From: Streptomyces prunicolor NBRC 13075
Lineage (GTDB): Bacteria; Actinomycetota; Actinomycetes; Streptomycetales; Streptomycetaceae
Direction: 5' to 3'
DNA: 64,000 nt
Assembly (NCBI RefSeq): GCF_000367365.1
Contig: NZ_BARF01000085.1
Coordinates: 143,287-207,286, forward strand
Position 1 is the first letter of the stretch; each line of letters starts with the position of its first letter. The notes beneath the pieces are model-generated. The model worked only from the letters and a program-made list of their open reading frames with translations. It was not told the DNA's origin and searched no databases. The position numbers and the translations under genes are program-made. Positions 48,668 through 58,623 of the stretch are shown here, piece after piece.

Positions 48668-50248
48668 ATGACCACCTCCTTGGGAACTCCGCGAACCCTG
48701 GACGCCCTGGAACCCGCCCTGTCGGTGCGCCAGGTCCTCGGGCTGGAACGGGTCCTCGCCGGGGAACCCGAGGTGGTGGCCGGCGCGAGCCAACTCGACC
48801 GGCTCGTGCGGTGGGTGCATGTCGCCGAGGCCGCTGACGTCGGCGTGATGCTCACCGGCGGCGAGATGGTCCTCACGACGGGGGTCCTTCTCGCCGGCGA
48901 CGAGGCCGCGCAGGCCGAGTACATCCAGTCCCTGCACCGCGCGGAGGCCTCGGCCGTCGTACTCGGCCTGGGGCGGGCCTTTCCCGCCCCGCCGGACGTG
49001 ATGCGCCGTGCGGCCGAGCGGTGCGGGCTGCCCATGGTGGTGCTCCACCGGCCCTTCCCCTTCGCGGAGTTGACGGAAGAGGTCCAATCCCGGCTGGTAC
49101 AGCGGAAGTTCGCCGCCGTGAGCCTCTCCGAGGCCGTACGGACCGCGCTCACCGGACTCATCACCGGCGGCGCCCCGCTGCAGAGCCTGCTCGACGAGGT
49201 CGCCGCGCACAGCGCCTGCCCCGTCGTCGTCACCAACCTCGCGCACCGCGTCCTCGCCACGGCGGGGGAACGGTCGGCCGTGGACGACGTGCTGCGCGAC
49301 TGGGAGCGCATCTCCCGGCAGGCCGGCGGCAGCGAGGGCGACGGCTGGATCCGCGCCGAACTGGGCGGACGCGGCGAGCGCTGGGGCCAGATCATGCTCT
49401 GCGGCTACCGCGGCGACACCGCCACCGGACGCCTCCTCGCCGACCGCGCCGCCGAGGCCCTCGTCCTGCACCGCATGCTCGGGGGTTCCGCCCACACCTG
49501 GGAGGAACAGTCCGCCCAGAGCCTGATGACCGACCTCGCGAGCGGTGTCGTACCGGCCCGCCAACTCCTGCCCCGCGCCCGCGCGGCCGGACTCCCCGTC
49601 AACCGGCGCACCTTCGTCCCGATGGTCGTACGCGACGGCGACACGGCCCAGCTCGACCGCGTGCTACGGCTGTTGGGGCTACCCGGACTCGTCGCCGAAC
49701 TGGCCGACGGAGTTACCGCCGTCCTGCTCAGCCTGCCCCGCGACCAGGACGCGGACGCCCTCGCCGCGCACTTCGCGAGCCGACTGCGCACCGAGTCGGG
49801 GGCGTTGAAGGCGGTGGTGGCCGCCGCCGGTCAGCGCACAGTCTGGGACGACGTGCCCGCCGGTCTGCGCGAGGCACAGCACGTCGCCGACGCCGTGGCC
49901 GACTCCAGCGACGCCCTCGAACTCCCCGCCGTCGTACGCCTCAAGGACGTTCATCTGCGCGGCCTGATCCGGCTGTTGAGGGACGACCCGCAGGTGCAGT
50001 CGTTCGCCGAGCGGGAGTTGGACGGCCTGCTGTGCGCGGCCGACGAGGACCTGCTCGCCGTACTGCGGACGTATCTGGCCACCGGCCGCAACAAGTCGCG
50101 CACCGCGCAGCTCCACCACGTCTCGCGGCCCGCGCTGTACCGCCGGCTGGAGGCGATAGAGGGCCGGCTCGGGGTGGATCTCGACGACTTCGAGCAGGCC
50201 GCATCGGTGCACATCGCGCTCCTCGCGCACGACGCGCAACAGGGGTGA
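48668..50248 (+). CDS. PucR-family transcriptional regulator
   Basis: This 526-residue regulator has the N-terminal PucR domain (RQVLGLERVLAGEPEVVAGASQLDRLVRWVHVAE, MLTGGEMVLTTGVLL), a GGDEF-like middle region and the C-terminal HTH_30 (YLATGRNKSRTAQLHHVSRPALYRRLEAIEGRLGVDLDDF). PucR proteins activate purine or other nitrogen-heterocycle catabolism. It sits in the middle of the pyrimidine operon, 29 nt after the aminotransferase. It is the obvious candidate to bind the direct repeats just downstream and the palindromes upstream of 46514. Confidence 0.92.
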   Translation: MTTSLGTPRTLDALEPALSVRQVLGLERVLAGEPEVVAGASQLDRLVRWVHVAEAADVGVMLTGGEMVLTTGVLLAGDEAAQAEYIQSLHRAEASAVVLGLGRAFPAPPDVMRRAAERCGLPMVVLHRPFPFAELTEEVQSRLVQRKFAAVSLSEAVRTALTGLITGGAPLQSLLDEVAAHSACPVVVTNLAHRVLATAGERSAVDDVLRDWERISRQAGGSEGDGWIRAELGGRGERWGQIMLCGYRGDTATGRLLADRAAEALVLHRMLGGSAHTWEEQSAQSLMTDLASGVVPARQLLPRARAAGLPVNRRTFVPMVVRDGDTAQLDRVLRLLGLPGLVAELADGVTAVLLSLPRDQDADALAAHFASRLRTESGALKAVVAAAGQRTVWDDVPAGLREAQHVADAVADSSDALELPAVVRLKDVHLRGLIRLLRDDPQVQSFAERELDGLLCAADEDLLAVLRTYLATGRNKSRTAQLHHVSRPALYRRLEAIEGRLGVDLDDFEQAASVHIALLAHDAQQG

Positions 50249-50345
50249 AACATGGGACTACCTGGGAAAACGGCGGTGAAACATGCGCCCACGACAGGGT
50301 GACACCGTGGAACGCCGCGCGCCCGCAGACGTGACACCGTGCAAC
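50244..50345 (+). promoter_or_regulatory. Direct-repeat array after the PucR gene
   Basis: GGTGAAACATG occurs at 50244-50254 and 50275-50285. GTGACACCGTGGAAC (50299-50313) and GTGACACCGTGCAAC (50331-50345) follow. The within-pair spacing is 31-32 bp, about three helical turns. It fills the gap before the second amidohydrolase and probably holds its promoter and regulator sites. Confidence 0.6.
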
Positions 50346-50403
50346 TCAAACCCGACTTCAGGGCTTCCTAAGCTCCTCGCACACCTAGCGACCGGAGGTC
50401 CCG

Positions 50404-51246
50404 ATGAGCACAGTGATTCGTGCCGCTCTCTTCCAGACAGCCTGGACGGGCGACAAGGAGTCCATGATCCAGGTACACGAGCAGGCGGTCCGCGACGCGG
50501 CCGCGCAGGGCGCTCAAGTCCTGTGCTTCCAGGAGCTGTTCTACGGACCGTACTTCTGCCAGGTCCAGGACAAGGCGTTCTACGAGTACGCCGAGGCGAT
50601 CCCGGACGGCCCGATCGTCAAGCGCTTCCAGGCGCTCGCCAAGGAGCACGGCATCGTCCTGGTCCTGCCGATGTACGAGGAGGAGCAGCCGGGCGTCCTC
50701 TACAACACGGCGGCCGTGATCGACGCGGACGGCTCCTACCTCGGCAAGTACCGCAAGCACCACATCCCCCAAGTCCCCGGATTCTGGGAGAAGTTCTACT
50801 TCCGCCCGGGCAACAGCGGCTGGCCCATCTTCGACACCAAGGTCGGCAAGATCGGCGTCTACATCTGCTACGACCGGCACTTCCCGGAGGGCTGGCGTGC
50901 GCTGGGCCTCGCGGGTGCGGAGATCGTCTTCAACCCGTCGGCGACCTCGCGCGGCCTCTCCGCCTACCTGTGGCAGCTGGAGCAGCCTGCTGCTGCCGCC
51001 GCCAACGAGTACTTCGTCGGCGCCATCAACCGGGTCGGCGTCGAGGACCTGGGCAACAACGACTTCTACGGCACGACGTACTTCGTCGACCCGGAGGCCC
51101 AGTTCGTCGGCGAGGTGGCCAGCGACAAGGAGCCCGAACTGGTCGTCCGGGACTTGGACTTGGCCAAGCTGCGCGAAGTCCGAGACCGCTGGCAGTTCTA
51201 CCGCGACCGCCGCCCGGACGCGTACGGCCCTCTGACCGCACCGTAA
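50404..51246 (+). CDS. Nitrilase-family N-carbamoyl amidohydrolase (beta-ureidopropionase-like), copy 2
   Basis: This 280-residue paralogue of the protein at 46514-47356 has identical length and the same Glu-Lys-Cys motifs (FQELF, YRKHHIP, ICYDRHFPEGWR). Long stretches are shared, such as NPSATSRGLSAYLWQLEQPA. It directly precedes dihydropyrimidinase, so it is the more likely N-carbamoyl-beta-alanine or N-carbamoyl-amino-acid hydrolase of that pathway. The ATG has GGAGG 6 nt upstream. A nested hairpin follows its stop. Confidence 0.9.
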   Translation: MSTVIRAALFQTAWTGDKESMIQVHEQAVRDAAAQGAQVLCFQELFYGPYFCQVQDKAFYEYAEAIPDGPIVKRFQALAKEHGIVLVLPMYEEEQPGVLYNTAAVIDADGSYLGKYRKHHIPQVPGFWEKFYFRPGNSGWPIFDTKVGKIGVYICYDRHFPEGWRALGLAGAEIVFNPSATSRGLSAYLWQLEQPAAAAANEYFVGAINRVGVEDLGNNDFYGTTYFVDPEAQFVGEVASDKEPELVVRDLDLAKLREVRDRWQFYRDRRPDAYGPLTAP

Positions 51247-51259
51247 CTCGGATAGTTTC

Positions 51260-51297
51260 CGCGCCCCTCGGAGGGCGAAGCCCTCTTGAGGGGCGCG
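51260..51297 (+). terminator. Nested hairpin after the second amidohydrolase
   Basis: CGCGCCCCTC (51260-51269) pairs with GAGGGGCGCG (51288-51297), and inside it GAGGGC-GAA-GCCCTC (51271-51285) forms a second stem. It lies 14 nt after the stop codon, and dihydropyrimidinase begins 87 nt later, so it may attenuate rather than end the operon. Confidence 0.6.
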
Positions 51298-51345
51298 GGG
51301 CAGCGTCCATTGGCGGCTTCGCCGCGGGGCGCGCCCAGCCCCCAC
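51282..51345 (-). repeat. Second dispersed repeat (copy B)
   Basis: On the minus strand this reads GTGGGGGCTGGGCGCG (51345 to 51330), GCGGCGAAGCCGC, then GCCCCGCGCCCCT. It matches 46276-46340 in order with substitutions. The shared 16-mer is exact. Confidence 0.6.
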
Positions 51346-51383
51346 AGACCCGCACCAGACCACAATCCAGCGGAGTCAAAACA

Positions 51384-52787
51384 ATGAGCACCCGTACCGT
51401 CATCCGCGGCGGCCTAGTCATCACCGCGTCCGACGAACTCCACGCCGACGTCCTGATCGAAGACGGCCGAATCGCCGCCCTGGCAACCTCCGGCACAACC
51501 GTCGCCGACGGCTGGACCGCCGAGAAGGTCATCGACGCCACCGGCAAGTACGTCATCCCGGGCGGTGTGGACGCCCACACCCACATGGAGATGCCGTTCG
51601 GCGGAACGAAGGCGGCCGACACGTTCGAGACCGGCACCCGGGCCGCCGCCTGGGGCGGTACGACGACCATCGTCGACTTCGCCATCCAGAGCGTCGGCGG
51701 AGCCCTCCGCGAGGGCCTCGACGCCTGGCACGCCAAGGCCGAGGGCAACTGCGCCATCGACTACGGCTTCCACATGATCGTCTCCGACGTCAACGAGGAC
51801 ACCCTCAAGGAGATGGACCTGCTGGTGCAGGAGGGTGTCACCTCCTTCAAGCAGTTCATGGCCTACCCGGGCGTCTTCTACAGCGACGACGGCCAGATCC
51901 TGCGCGCCATGCAACGCGCCGCCGACAACGGCGGGTTGATCATGATGCACGCCGAGAACGGCATCGCGATCGACGTCCTCGTCGAGCAGGCGCTGGCCCG
52001 CGGCGAGCGGGACCCCCGCTACCACGGCGAGGTCCGCAAGGCCCTCCTCGAAGCCGAGGCCACCCACCGCGCCATCAAGCTGGCGCAGGTCGCCGGAGCA
52101 CCCCTCTACGTCGTGCACGTCTCCGCGATGGAAGCGGTCGCCGAGCTGGCCAAGGCGCGCGACGAAGGGCTCCCCGTCTTCGGCGAGACCTGTCCGCAGT
52201 ACCTGTTCCTGTCGACGGACAACCTCGCCGAGCCCGACTTCGAGGGCGCGAAGTACGTGTGCAGCACGCCGCTCCGGCCGAAGGAGCACCAGGCCAAGCT
52301 GTGGCAGGGCCTGCGCACCAACGACCTTCAGGTGGTCTCCACCGACCACTGCCCCTTCTGCTTCGTGGGCCAGAAGGAACTGGGACGCGGGGACTTCTCG
52401 AAGATCCCCAACGGCATGCCGGGCGTCGAGAACCGCATGGACCTGCTCCACCAGGGCGTCGTCGACGGACACATCAGCCGCCGCCGCTGGATCGAGATCG
52501 CCTGCGCCTCCCCGGCGCGGATGTTCGGCCTCTACCCGAAGAAGGGCACCATCGCCCCGGGCGCCGACGCCGACGTCGTCATCTACGACCCGCACGCCGA
52601 GCAGATCGTCTCCGCCGAGACGCACCACATGAACGTCGACTACTCGGCGTACGAGGGCAAGCGCCTCACCGGCCGCGTCGAGACCGTCCTCTCGCGCGGC
52701 GAACTCGTCATCACCGAGCGGGAGTACACCGGGCACGCGGGCCACGGCGTCTACACCCCGCGCTCCACCAGTCAGTACCTCAACTAG
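51384..52787 (+). CDS. hydA: Dihydropyrimidinase/hydantoinase
   Basis: This 467-residue cyclic amidohydrolase opens the ring of dihydrouracil, dihydrothymine or hydantoins. The metal-binding DAHTHMEMPFGG supplies two histidines, TSFKQFMAY the carbamylated lysine, and YVVHVSAMEAV and STDHCPF the remaining histidine and catalytic aspartate. The length is that of D-hydantoinases. The ATG at 51384 follows CGGAGTC. Its product, N-carbamoyl-beta-alanine or an N-carbamoyl amino acid, is the substrate of the adjacent amidohydrolases. Confidence 0.94.
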   Translation: MSTRTVIRGGLVITASDELHADVLIEDGRIAALATSGTTVADGWTAEKVIDATGKYVIPGGVDAHTHMEMPFGGTKAADTFETGTRAAAWGGTTTIVDFAIQSVGGALREGLDAWHAKAEGNCAIDYGFHMIVSDVNEDTLKEMDLLVQEGVTSFKQFMAYPGVFYSDDGQILRAMQRAADNGGLIMMHAENGIAIDVLVEQALARGERDPRYHGEVRKALLEAEATHRAIKLAQVAGAPLYVVHVSAMEAVAELAKARDEGLPVFGETCPQYLFLSTDNLAEPDFEGAKYVCSTPLRPKEHQAKLWQGLRTNDLQVVSTDHCPFCFVGQKELGRGDFSKIPNGMPGVENRMDLLHQGVVDGHISRRRWIEIACASPARMFGLYPKKGTIAPGADADVVIYDPHAEQIVSAETHHMNVDYSAYEGKRLTGRVETVLSRGELVITEREYTGHAGHGVYTPRSTSQYLN

Positions 52788-52798
52788 GAGTGGCGCAC

Positions 52799-53818
52799 AT
52801 GGACTTCGGACTCGTCCTGCAGACCGACCCGCCGGCCTCGCGGGTCATCAGCCTGATGAAGCGCGCCGAGCGCAACGGCTTCACCTACGGCTGGACCTTC
52901 GACTCCGCCGTGCTGTGGCAGGAGCCGTTCGTGATCTACAGCCAGATCCTGGCCAACACCACGAAGTTGACGGTCGGCCCGATGGTCACCAACCCGGGCA
53001 CCCGCACCTGGGAGGTCACCGCCTCCACCTTCGCCACCCTGAACGACATGTTCGGCAACCGCACGGTCTGCGGCATCGGCCGCGGCGACTCCGCGATGCG
53101 TGTGGCGGGCCGAACTCCCAACACCCTGGCCCGGATCAGCGAGGCCATGAAGGTCATCAGGGCGCTCGGCTCCGGCCAGGAGGCGGACCTCGGCGGCACG
53201 GTCATCAAGTTCCCCTGGGCCAAGGAGGACGCCCAACTCCCGGTCTGGATGGCCGCGTACGGCCCCAAGGCGTTGAAGATGACCGGCGAGGAGGCCGACG
53301 GCTTCATCCTCCAGCTCTCGGACCTCTACCTCACCGAGTACATGGTGAAGGCGGTCAAGGACGCGGCCGTCGCCGCCGGGCGCGACCCGTCCGAGGTCAA
53401 GATCTGCGTCGCCGCCCCGGCTTACGTCACCGAGGACGACTCGCCCGAGGCGCTCGCCCACGCGCGCGACCAGTGCCGCTGGTTCGGCGGCATGGTCGGC
53501 AACCACGTCGCCGACCTCGTCTCCAAGTACGGCGAACACTCCGCCGCCGTACCCGAGGAACTCACGGACTACATCAAGGCCCGTGAGGGGTACGACTATT
53601 CGCATCACGGTCGCTCCGACAACCCCGACACGGCCTTCGTGCCCGACGAGATCGTCGACCGGTTCTGCATCATCGGATCGGCCGAGAAGCAGATCGAAAA
53701 GCTCAACGCCTTGAAGGAGTTGGGCGTCGACCAGTTCGCCGTCTACGACATGCACGACGCGCAGGAGGCCACGATCGACGCCTACGGGTCGAAGGTGATC
53801 CCGGCCGTCAACGGCTGA
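52799..53818 (+). CDS. LLM-class F420-dependent oxidoreductase (TIGR03842 type)
   Basis: This 339-residue luciferase-like protein has MDFGLVLQTDPPASRVISLM, FTYGWTFDSAVLWQEP, VGPMVTNPGTRTWEVTAS and CGIGRGDSAMRVAGR. That pattern matches the F420-dependent TIGR03842 family as I remember it. Members of this family lie beside dihydropyrimidinases in other actinobacteria. The cofactor is predicted to be F420 (or flavin) and the substrate is unknown. No dihydropyrimidine dehydrogenase is in the window, so this enzyme is a candidate for the ring-reducing step. It starts 11 nt after hydA with TAGGAGTGG upstream. Confidence 0.88.
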   Translation: MDFGLVLQTDPPASRVISLMKRAERNGFTYGWTFDSAVLWQEPFVIYSQILANTTKLTVGPMVTNPGTRTWEVTASTFATLNDMFGNRTVCGIGRGDSAMRVAGRTPNTLARISEAMKVIRALGSGQEADLGGTVIKFPWAKEDAQLPVWMAAYGPKALKMTGEEADGFILQLSDLYLTEYMVKAVKDAAVAAGRDPSEVKICVAAPAYVTEDDSPEALAHARDQCRWFGGMVGNHVADLVSKYGEHSAAVPEELTDYIKAREGYDYSHHGRSDNPDTAFVPDEIVDRFCIIGSAEKQIEKLNALKELGVDQFAVYDMHDAQEATIDAYGSKVIPAVNG

Positions 53819-53866
53819 CGCACACCCGCACCACCGCTCAACTCCCCGTCCCCCCACTCCAGTTCT

Positions 53867-53894
53867 CCCCCTCCCCGCCGTCCCGGGGAGGGGG
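53867..53894 (+). terminator. Hairpin between the oxidoreductase and the permease
   Basis: CCCCCTCCCC (53867-53876) pairs perfectly with GGGGAGGGGG (53885-53894) across an 8-nt loop, 49 nt after the oxidoreductase stop. The permease gene may need its own promoter or receive read-through. Confidence 0.65.
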
Positions 53895-53945
53895 GCCGGA
53901 GCCCCGCACGGCCTCTCCGGACCCACCTCATCGATTGGCCTGCCC

Positions 53946-55478
<1,533 letters not shown>

Positions 55479-55501
55479 GACCTGTTGGTGGGGCGGTAGG
55501 G

Positions 55502-56173
55502 CTAGCTGGCCTTGCCGCCCTCCAGCGCGGTCACCGCCTCCTTGGCGGCCTTGATCGCACCCTTGTTGATGACGTCCGTACTCGGCGCCTTCTTGTTCTC
55601 GAAGTCGCTGCCGTTGTACGTGATGGTCACCAGCGCGTTGCCCGCGCGGACGACGACCGTGCCCTCACGGGTCTGCTGCTTGTCCTCTGTGGTGAGGTTC
55701 ACGATGGAGTAGGCCTGGTCGCCGAGCCCGGGAACGGCCCCGCCGCCGCTCTTCTCCGTAGTCGTCTCGGTGTACGACTTCTGTGCCGCCTTGTCCGAAT
55801 CCGTGATCTCGTACGACACGTCGAGCCAGCGGTAGTCGTACCCCTTGAGCGCGTTCCACGAGCAGGTGCGGCGCACCTTCGTGTCCGTCGACGGGATCTC
55901 CTTGCCGGCCGTCTTCGCGCCCGGCACGAGCGACTTGATCGTCGCCGCCGCCACACTTCCGCACGGGGCGGGGGAGGTGGCGTACGCCTTGGCCACGGGC
56001 GCCGTCGACGGGGCCGAGATCCCGGACGAGGCGGCGGCGTCGGGCGTCGACTTGTGGTCGGCGGTCGTCGTCGCGGCGAACGGTCCGGACGTCAGGGCCC
56101 AGCCCATCGCGGCGAGCACGACGACCGGCGACAGACGCGCGGTGAGAGCGAGCGGCAGAGGAAGAGAACGCAA
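55502..56173 (-). CDS. Secreted or membrane-anchored DUF3558-like protein
   Basis: About 223 residues from a TTG at 56173 with GAGAAG upstream, or 253 residues from an ATG at 56263. The shorter form starts MRSLPLPLALTARLSP followed by a hydrophobic helix (VVVLAAMGWALTSG), a plausible signal or anchor without a lipobox cysteine. A Ser/Ala/Pro-rich stretch follows, and then a domain with two cysteines (PCGSVAAATIKSLVPGA and RRTCSWN) and GLGDQAYSIVN, as in DUF3558 proteins. The function is unknown. It converges on the NCS1 permease. Confidence 0.7.
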   Translation of the reverse strand: MRSLPLPLALTARLSPVVVLAAMGWALTSGPFAATTTADHKSTPDAAASSGISAPSTAPVAKAYATSPAPCGSVAAATIKSLVPGAKTAGKEIPSTDTKVRRTCSWNALKGYDYRWLDVSYEITDSDKAAQKSYTETTTEKSGGGAVPGLGDQAYSIVNLTTEDKQQTREGTVVVRAGNALVTITYNGSDFENKKAPSTDVINKGAIKAAKEAVTALEGGKAS

Positions 56174-56346
56174 GTCGCACTTCTCGTGGGGGATGGTGCG
56201 GAGCGGGTCCGCACTGCGGACGGGGACGCCAGTGTCACATGACAGCCTGTGAGGCGAAAGCATGAACTCGCTCCGTGCCTGTGCGGTGACAGTGCCTCAC
56301 TGTCGACGGGCCGTGTGTCCCCAAATGTCCGCCCCTTGTCCGCACC

Positions 56347-57342
56347 TCACGCCCGCGCGGCACGCACCCGCATCGTCGTCTCGATCCGTTCGACGGCCGC
56401 GAGCGCCCCGTACGCGATCAGCCGCACCAGACCCGCATCGCCGTGTCCCGGCCGTCGCCAGGCGGCGACATCCTCCTCCGTGATCCGGTACGGGGCGAGC
56501 GCGGCCAGCACCGCCAGACGCGCGGCGGGCCGCTCCCGCCGGTTCGGAAAGCCGCGCAGGACGACCGGCGGATGCGACCCGTCCCAGGCCCACAGCGTCT
56601 CCCGTACGAGCGTCCGGTCGTCGGCGTCGAGCAGCTCGGCGCCCGCGAGCGCGACCGTGCGCAGCGCGTCGTAGGCCGGGCCCACCGGCGTTCCTGCCGC
56701 CCACTCCGGGCCGGGTCCTGGGTCGTCGAGCAGGGGAAGTGCCGCTCCCGGTACGGCAGTTCGGCGCACGGTGCGGGCGACGCTGCGGCCCGCCAGGCTC
56801 CGTACGGCCCGGAACCGCTGGGCGTTGCCCGGCAGGAGCTGTTCGGTCAGCAGGGCCGACACGACGCGGTTGATGAAGTGGAAGGCGAGGGCGGTGCCCA
56901 GGTAGGCGGGCGCCTGCTCGCGCGGGAACGGGTACGGCGTGAGGTGCGCACCCGGGACACGCGTCCGGCGGCCCCAGTCGAGCACGCGCGCGTGCTCCGC
57001 GTTCTCCGGTGTGCCGCCCCGGGCCAGGTGCTCGGCGAGGGCGTGGTCGCCGGTGGCGTGCAGCAGGACGGTGTGCGCGTCCGCGCAGAACGGGCACTTG
57101 TTGGCGAGCGAGACACCGAGCGCGGCCAGCTCCTTGCCGGTGCGGCTGCCGTCGCCCGCGATCAGCGACTCCCGCATCAACGCCCAGGCGGGCGCGAGGA
57201 GTTCGGGCGCGGAGGACAGGACCACGAAGGTCGGGGGCCGTTCGATCCCGAAATCGACGGCGATCTGCTCGAAGACCTCGGCGGTGCGGCCGGTGGCGGA
57301 CTTCGGCGACGGCGGCCGAGTGTGCCGGAAGGGTGTGGGCAT
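56347..57342 (-). CDS. AhpD-like (carboxymuconolactone decarboxylase family) protein
   Basis: This 331-residue protein carries the AhpD redox signature CPFCADAH (C-x2-C-x3-H) in a helical segment (LGVSLANKCPFCADAHTVLLHATG) of the CMD fold. It also has a C-terminal extension with a second helical region. AhpD-type proteins are peroxidase partners or disulfide reductases. The length is nearly double that of simple AhpD, and the extra part is not recognised. The ATG at 57342 is the family start; the open frame upstream runs antisense through the kinase gene and is not coding. It is divergent from the kinase at 57508. Confidence 0.83.
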   Translation of the reverse strand: MPTPFRHTRPPSPKSATGRTAEVFEQIAVDFGIERPPTFVVLSSAPELLAPAWALMRESLIAGDGSRTGKELAALGVSLANKCPFCADAHTVLLHATGDHALAEHLARGGTPENAEHARVLDWGRRTRVPGAHLTPYPFPREQAPAYLGTALAFHFINRVVSALLTEQLLPGNAQRFRAVRSLAGRSVARTVRRTAVPGAALPLLDDPGPGPEWAAGTPVGPAYDALRTVALAGAELLDADDRTLVRETLWAWDGSHPPVVLRGFPNRRERPAARLAVLAALAPYRITEEDVAAWRRPGHGDAGLVRLIAYGALAAVERIETTMRVRAARA

Positions 57343-57507
57343 GGCAGCAGCGTGCGCGGCGGGGGCGGGTCGGGTCGTCGTACGGGCGAAGGCAGTTGGG
57401 GCTACGACGAGGAGGTCCGGGGCGGCGCGCACTACTACGGGGGGAGTAGTCCAGGAGTTGTCCACAGGGCTGACGCCCGTGTCGGCGCGGCGGTCTAGTG
57501 TGCGGAC

Positions 57508-58623
57508 ATGAGCGGGTATCCGGTCGATGTGACCCCACGCAGACGGCTCGTCGACGCGTCCCTCGCGGTCGTGATCGGTGGCCTCGTCGTGACCGTCGCC
57601 GCCTTCGACGCGGACACGACCGCCGTCGACTTCGTGCTCGCCGCCCTCGCCTCGGCGGCCCTGGCGTTCTACCAGACGGCTCCGAGAGCGGTCCTCGCCG
57701 TGGCCACGGTGGCGGAGGCGGCCTACGTCCTGCACGCCCATCCGGGGCCGGTCGCCGGTCTGCCCGTCCTCGCCGCGATGCACACGGCGGCTCGCGCGGG
57801 ACACCGCGGTTGGGCGGCCGGGGCGGGCGCGTTGTTCCTGGCGGCGTACTTCGCAACAGGGCCGACGACCCAGCAGGTGCTGGAGCGGACCGCGCTCATC
57901 GCCGGCTGGTTCCTGTGCGCGGTGGTCACCGGCCTCGCCGACCGCAACTGGCAGGCGTATCTCCGCCAGACCGAACAGCGCGCCCTGGAGGCCGAACGCA
58001 CTCGCGAGGAGGCAGCGTTGCGCCGCGCGGGTGAGGAACGCCTGCGTATCGCCCGGGAGTTGCACGACTCCCTCACCCACAGCATCTCGATCGTCAAGCT
58101 CCAGGCCGGAGTTGCCGTCCATCTCGCCCGCAAGCGCGGCGAGGAGGTGCCGCCCGCGCTGCTCGCCATCCAGGAGGCGGGCGGCGAGGCGATGCGCGAA
58201 CTCCGGGCCACCCTGGAGATCCTGCGCACCACCGAGGAGCCCACCGGCACCCCCGCGCTGCTCGTCGAGCGGGCCTGTGCGGCGGGCCTCGCCGTCGAAC
58301 TCGCGGTGACCGGCGAGGAACGTCCGCTCGCCGCGACGGTCGACCGCGCGGTGTACCGCATCGTCCAAGAGGCCCTCACCAACGCGGCCCGGCATGCCGG
58401 CCCGGCAAAGGTCAACGTCCAACTCGACTACGGGGACGAGGACTTGACGATACGGGTGGAGGACGACGGAGCGGCCGACCCCGACTGCCCGCCGAAGCCG
58501 GGCATCGGCCTCACCGGCATGCGCGAGCGCGTCGCGGCCCTCGGCGGCACGCTGCACACCGCCCCGCGCGCGGAGGGCGGCTTCTCGGTACGGGCCGAAC
58601 TGCCGCTGGGGGAAGCGGGATGA
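57508..58623 (+). CDS. Two-component sensor histidine kinase (NarL/DesK type)
   Basis: This 371-residue kinase has several hydrophobic helices in residues about 15-150, the HisKA_3 box IARELHDSLTHSISIVKLQ with H186, and a HATPase domain (IVQEALTNAARHAGPAKVNV, GIGLTGMRERVAALGGTL). It overlaps the response-regulator ATG by 4 nt. The stimulus is unknown; the divergent AhpD-like gene hints at redox or membrane stress, which is only inference. Confidence 0.9.
   Translation: MSGYPVDVTPRRRLVDASLAVVIGGLVVTVAAFDADTTAVDFVLAALASAALAFYQTAPRAVLAVATVAEAAYVLHAHPGPVAGLPVLAAMHTAARAGHRGWAAGAGALFLAAYFATGPTTQQVLERTALIAGWFLCAVVTGLADRNWQAYLRQTEQRALEAERTREEAALRRAGEERLRIARELHDSLTHSISIVKLQAGVAVHLARKRGEEVPPALLAIQEAGGEAMRELRATLEILRTTEEPTGTPALLVERACAAGLAVELAVTGEERPLAATVDRAVYRIVQEALTNAARHAGPAKVNVQLDYGDEDLTIRVEDDGAADPDCPPKPGIGLTGMRERVAALGGTLHTAPRAEGGFSVRAELPLGEAG

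Noticed and set aside
57343..58557. Open minus-strand frame extending the AhpD-like gene upstream by about 400 codons
   Set aside because: It is antisense to the well-supported histidine kinase and has no family match; the AhpD-like protein starts at 57342.
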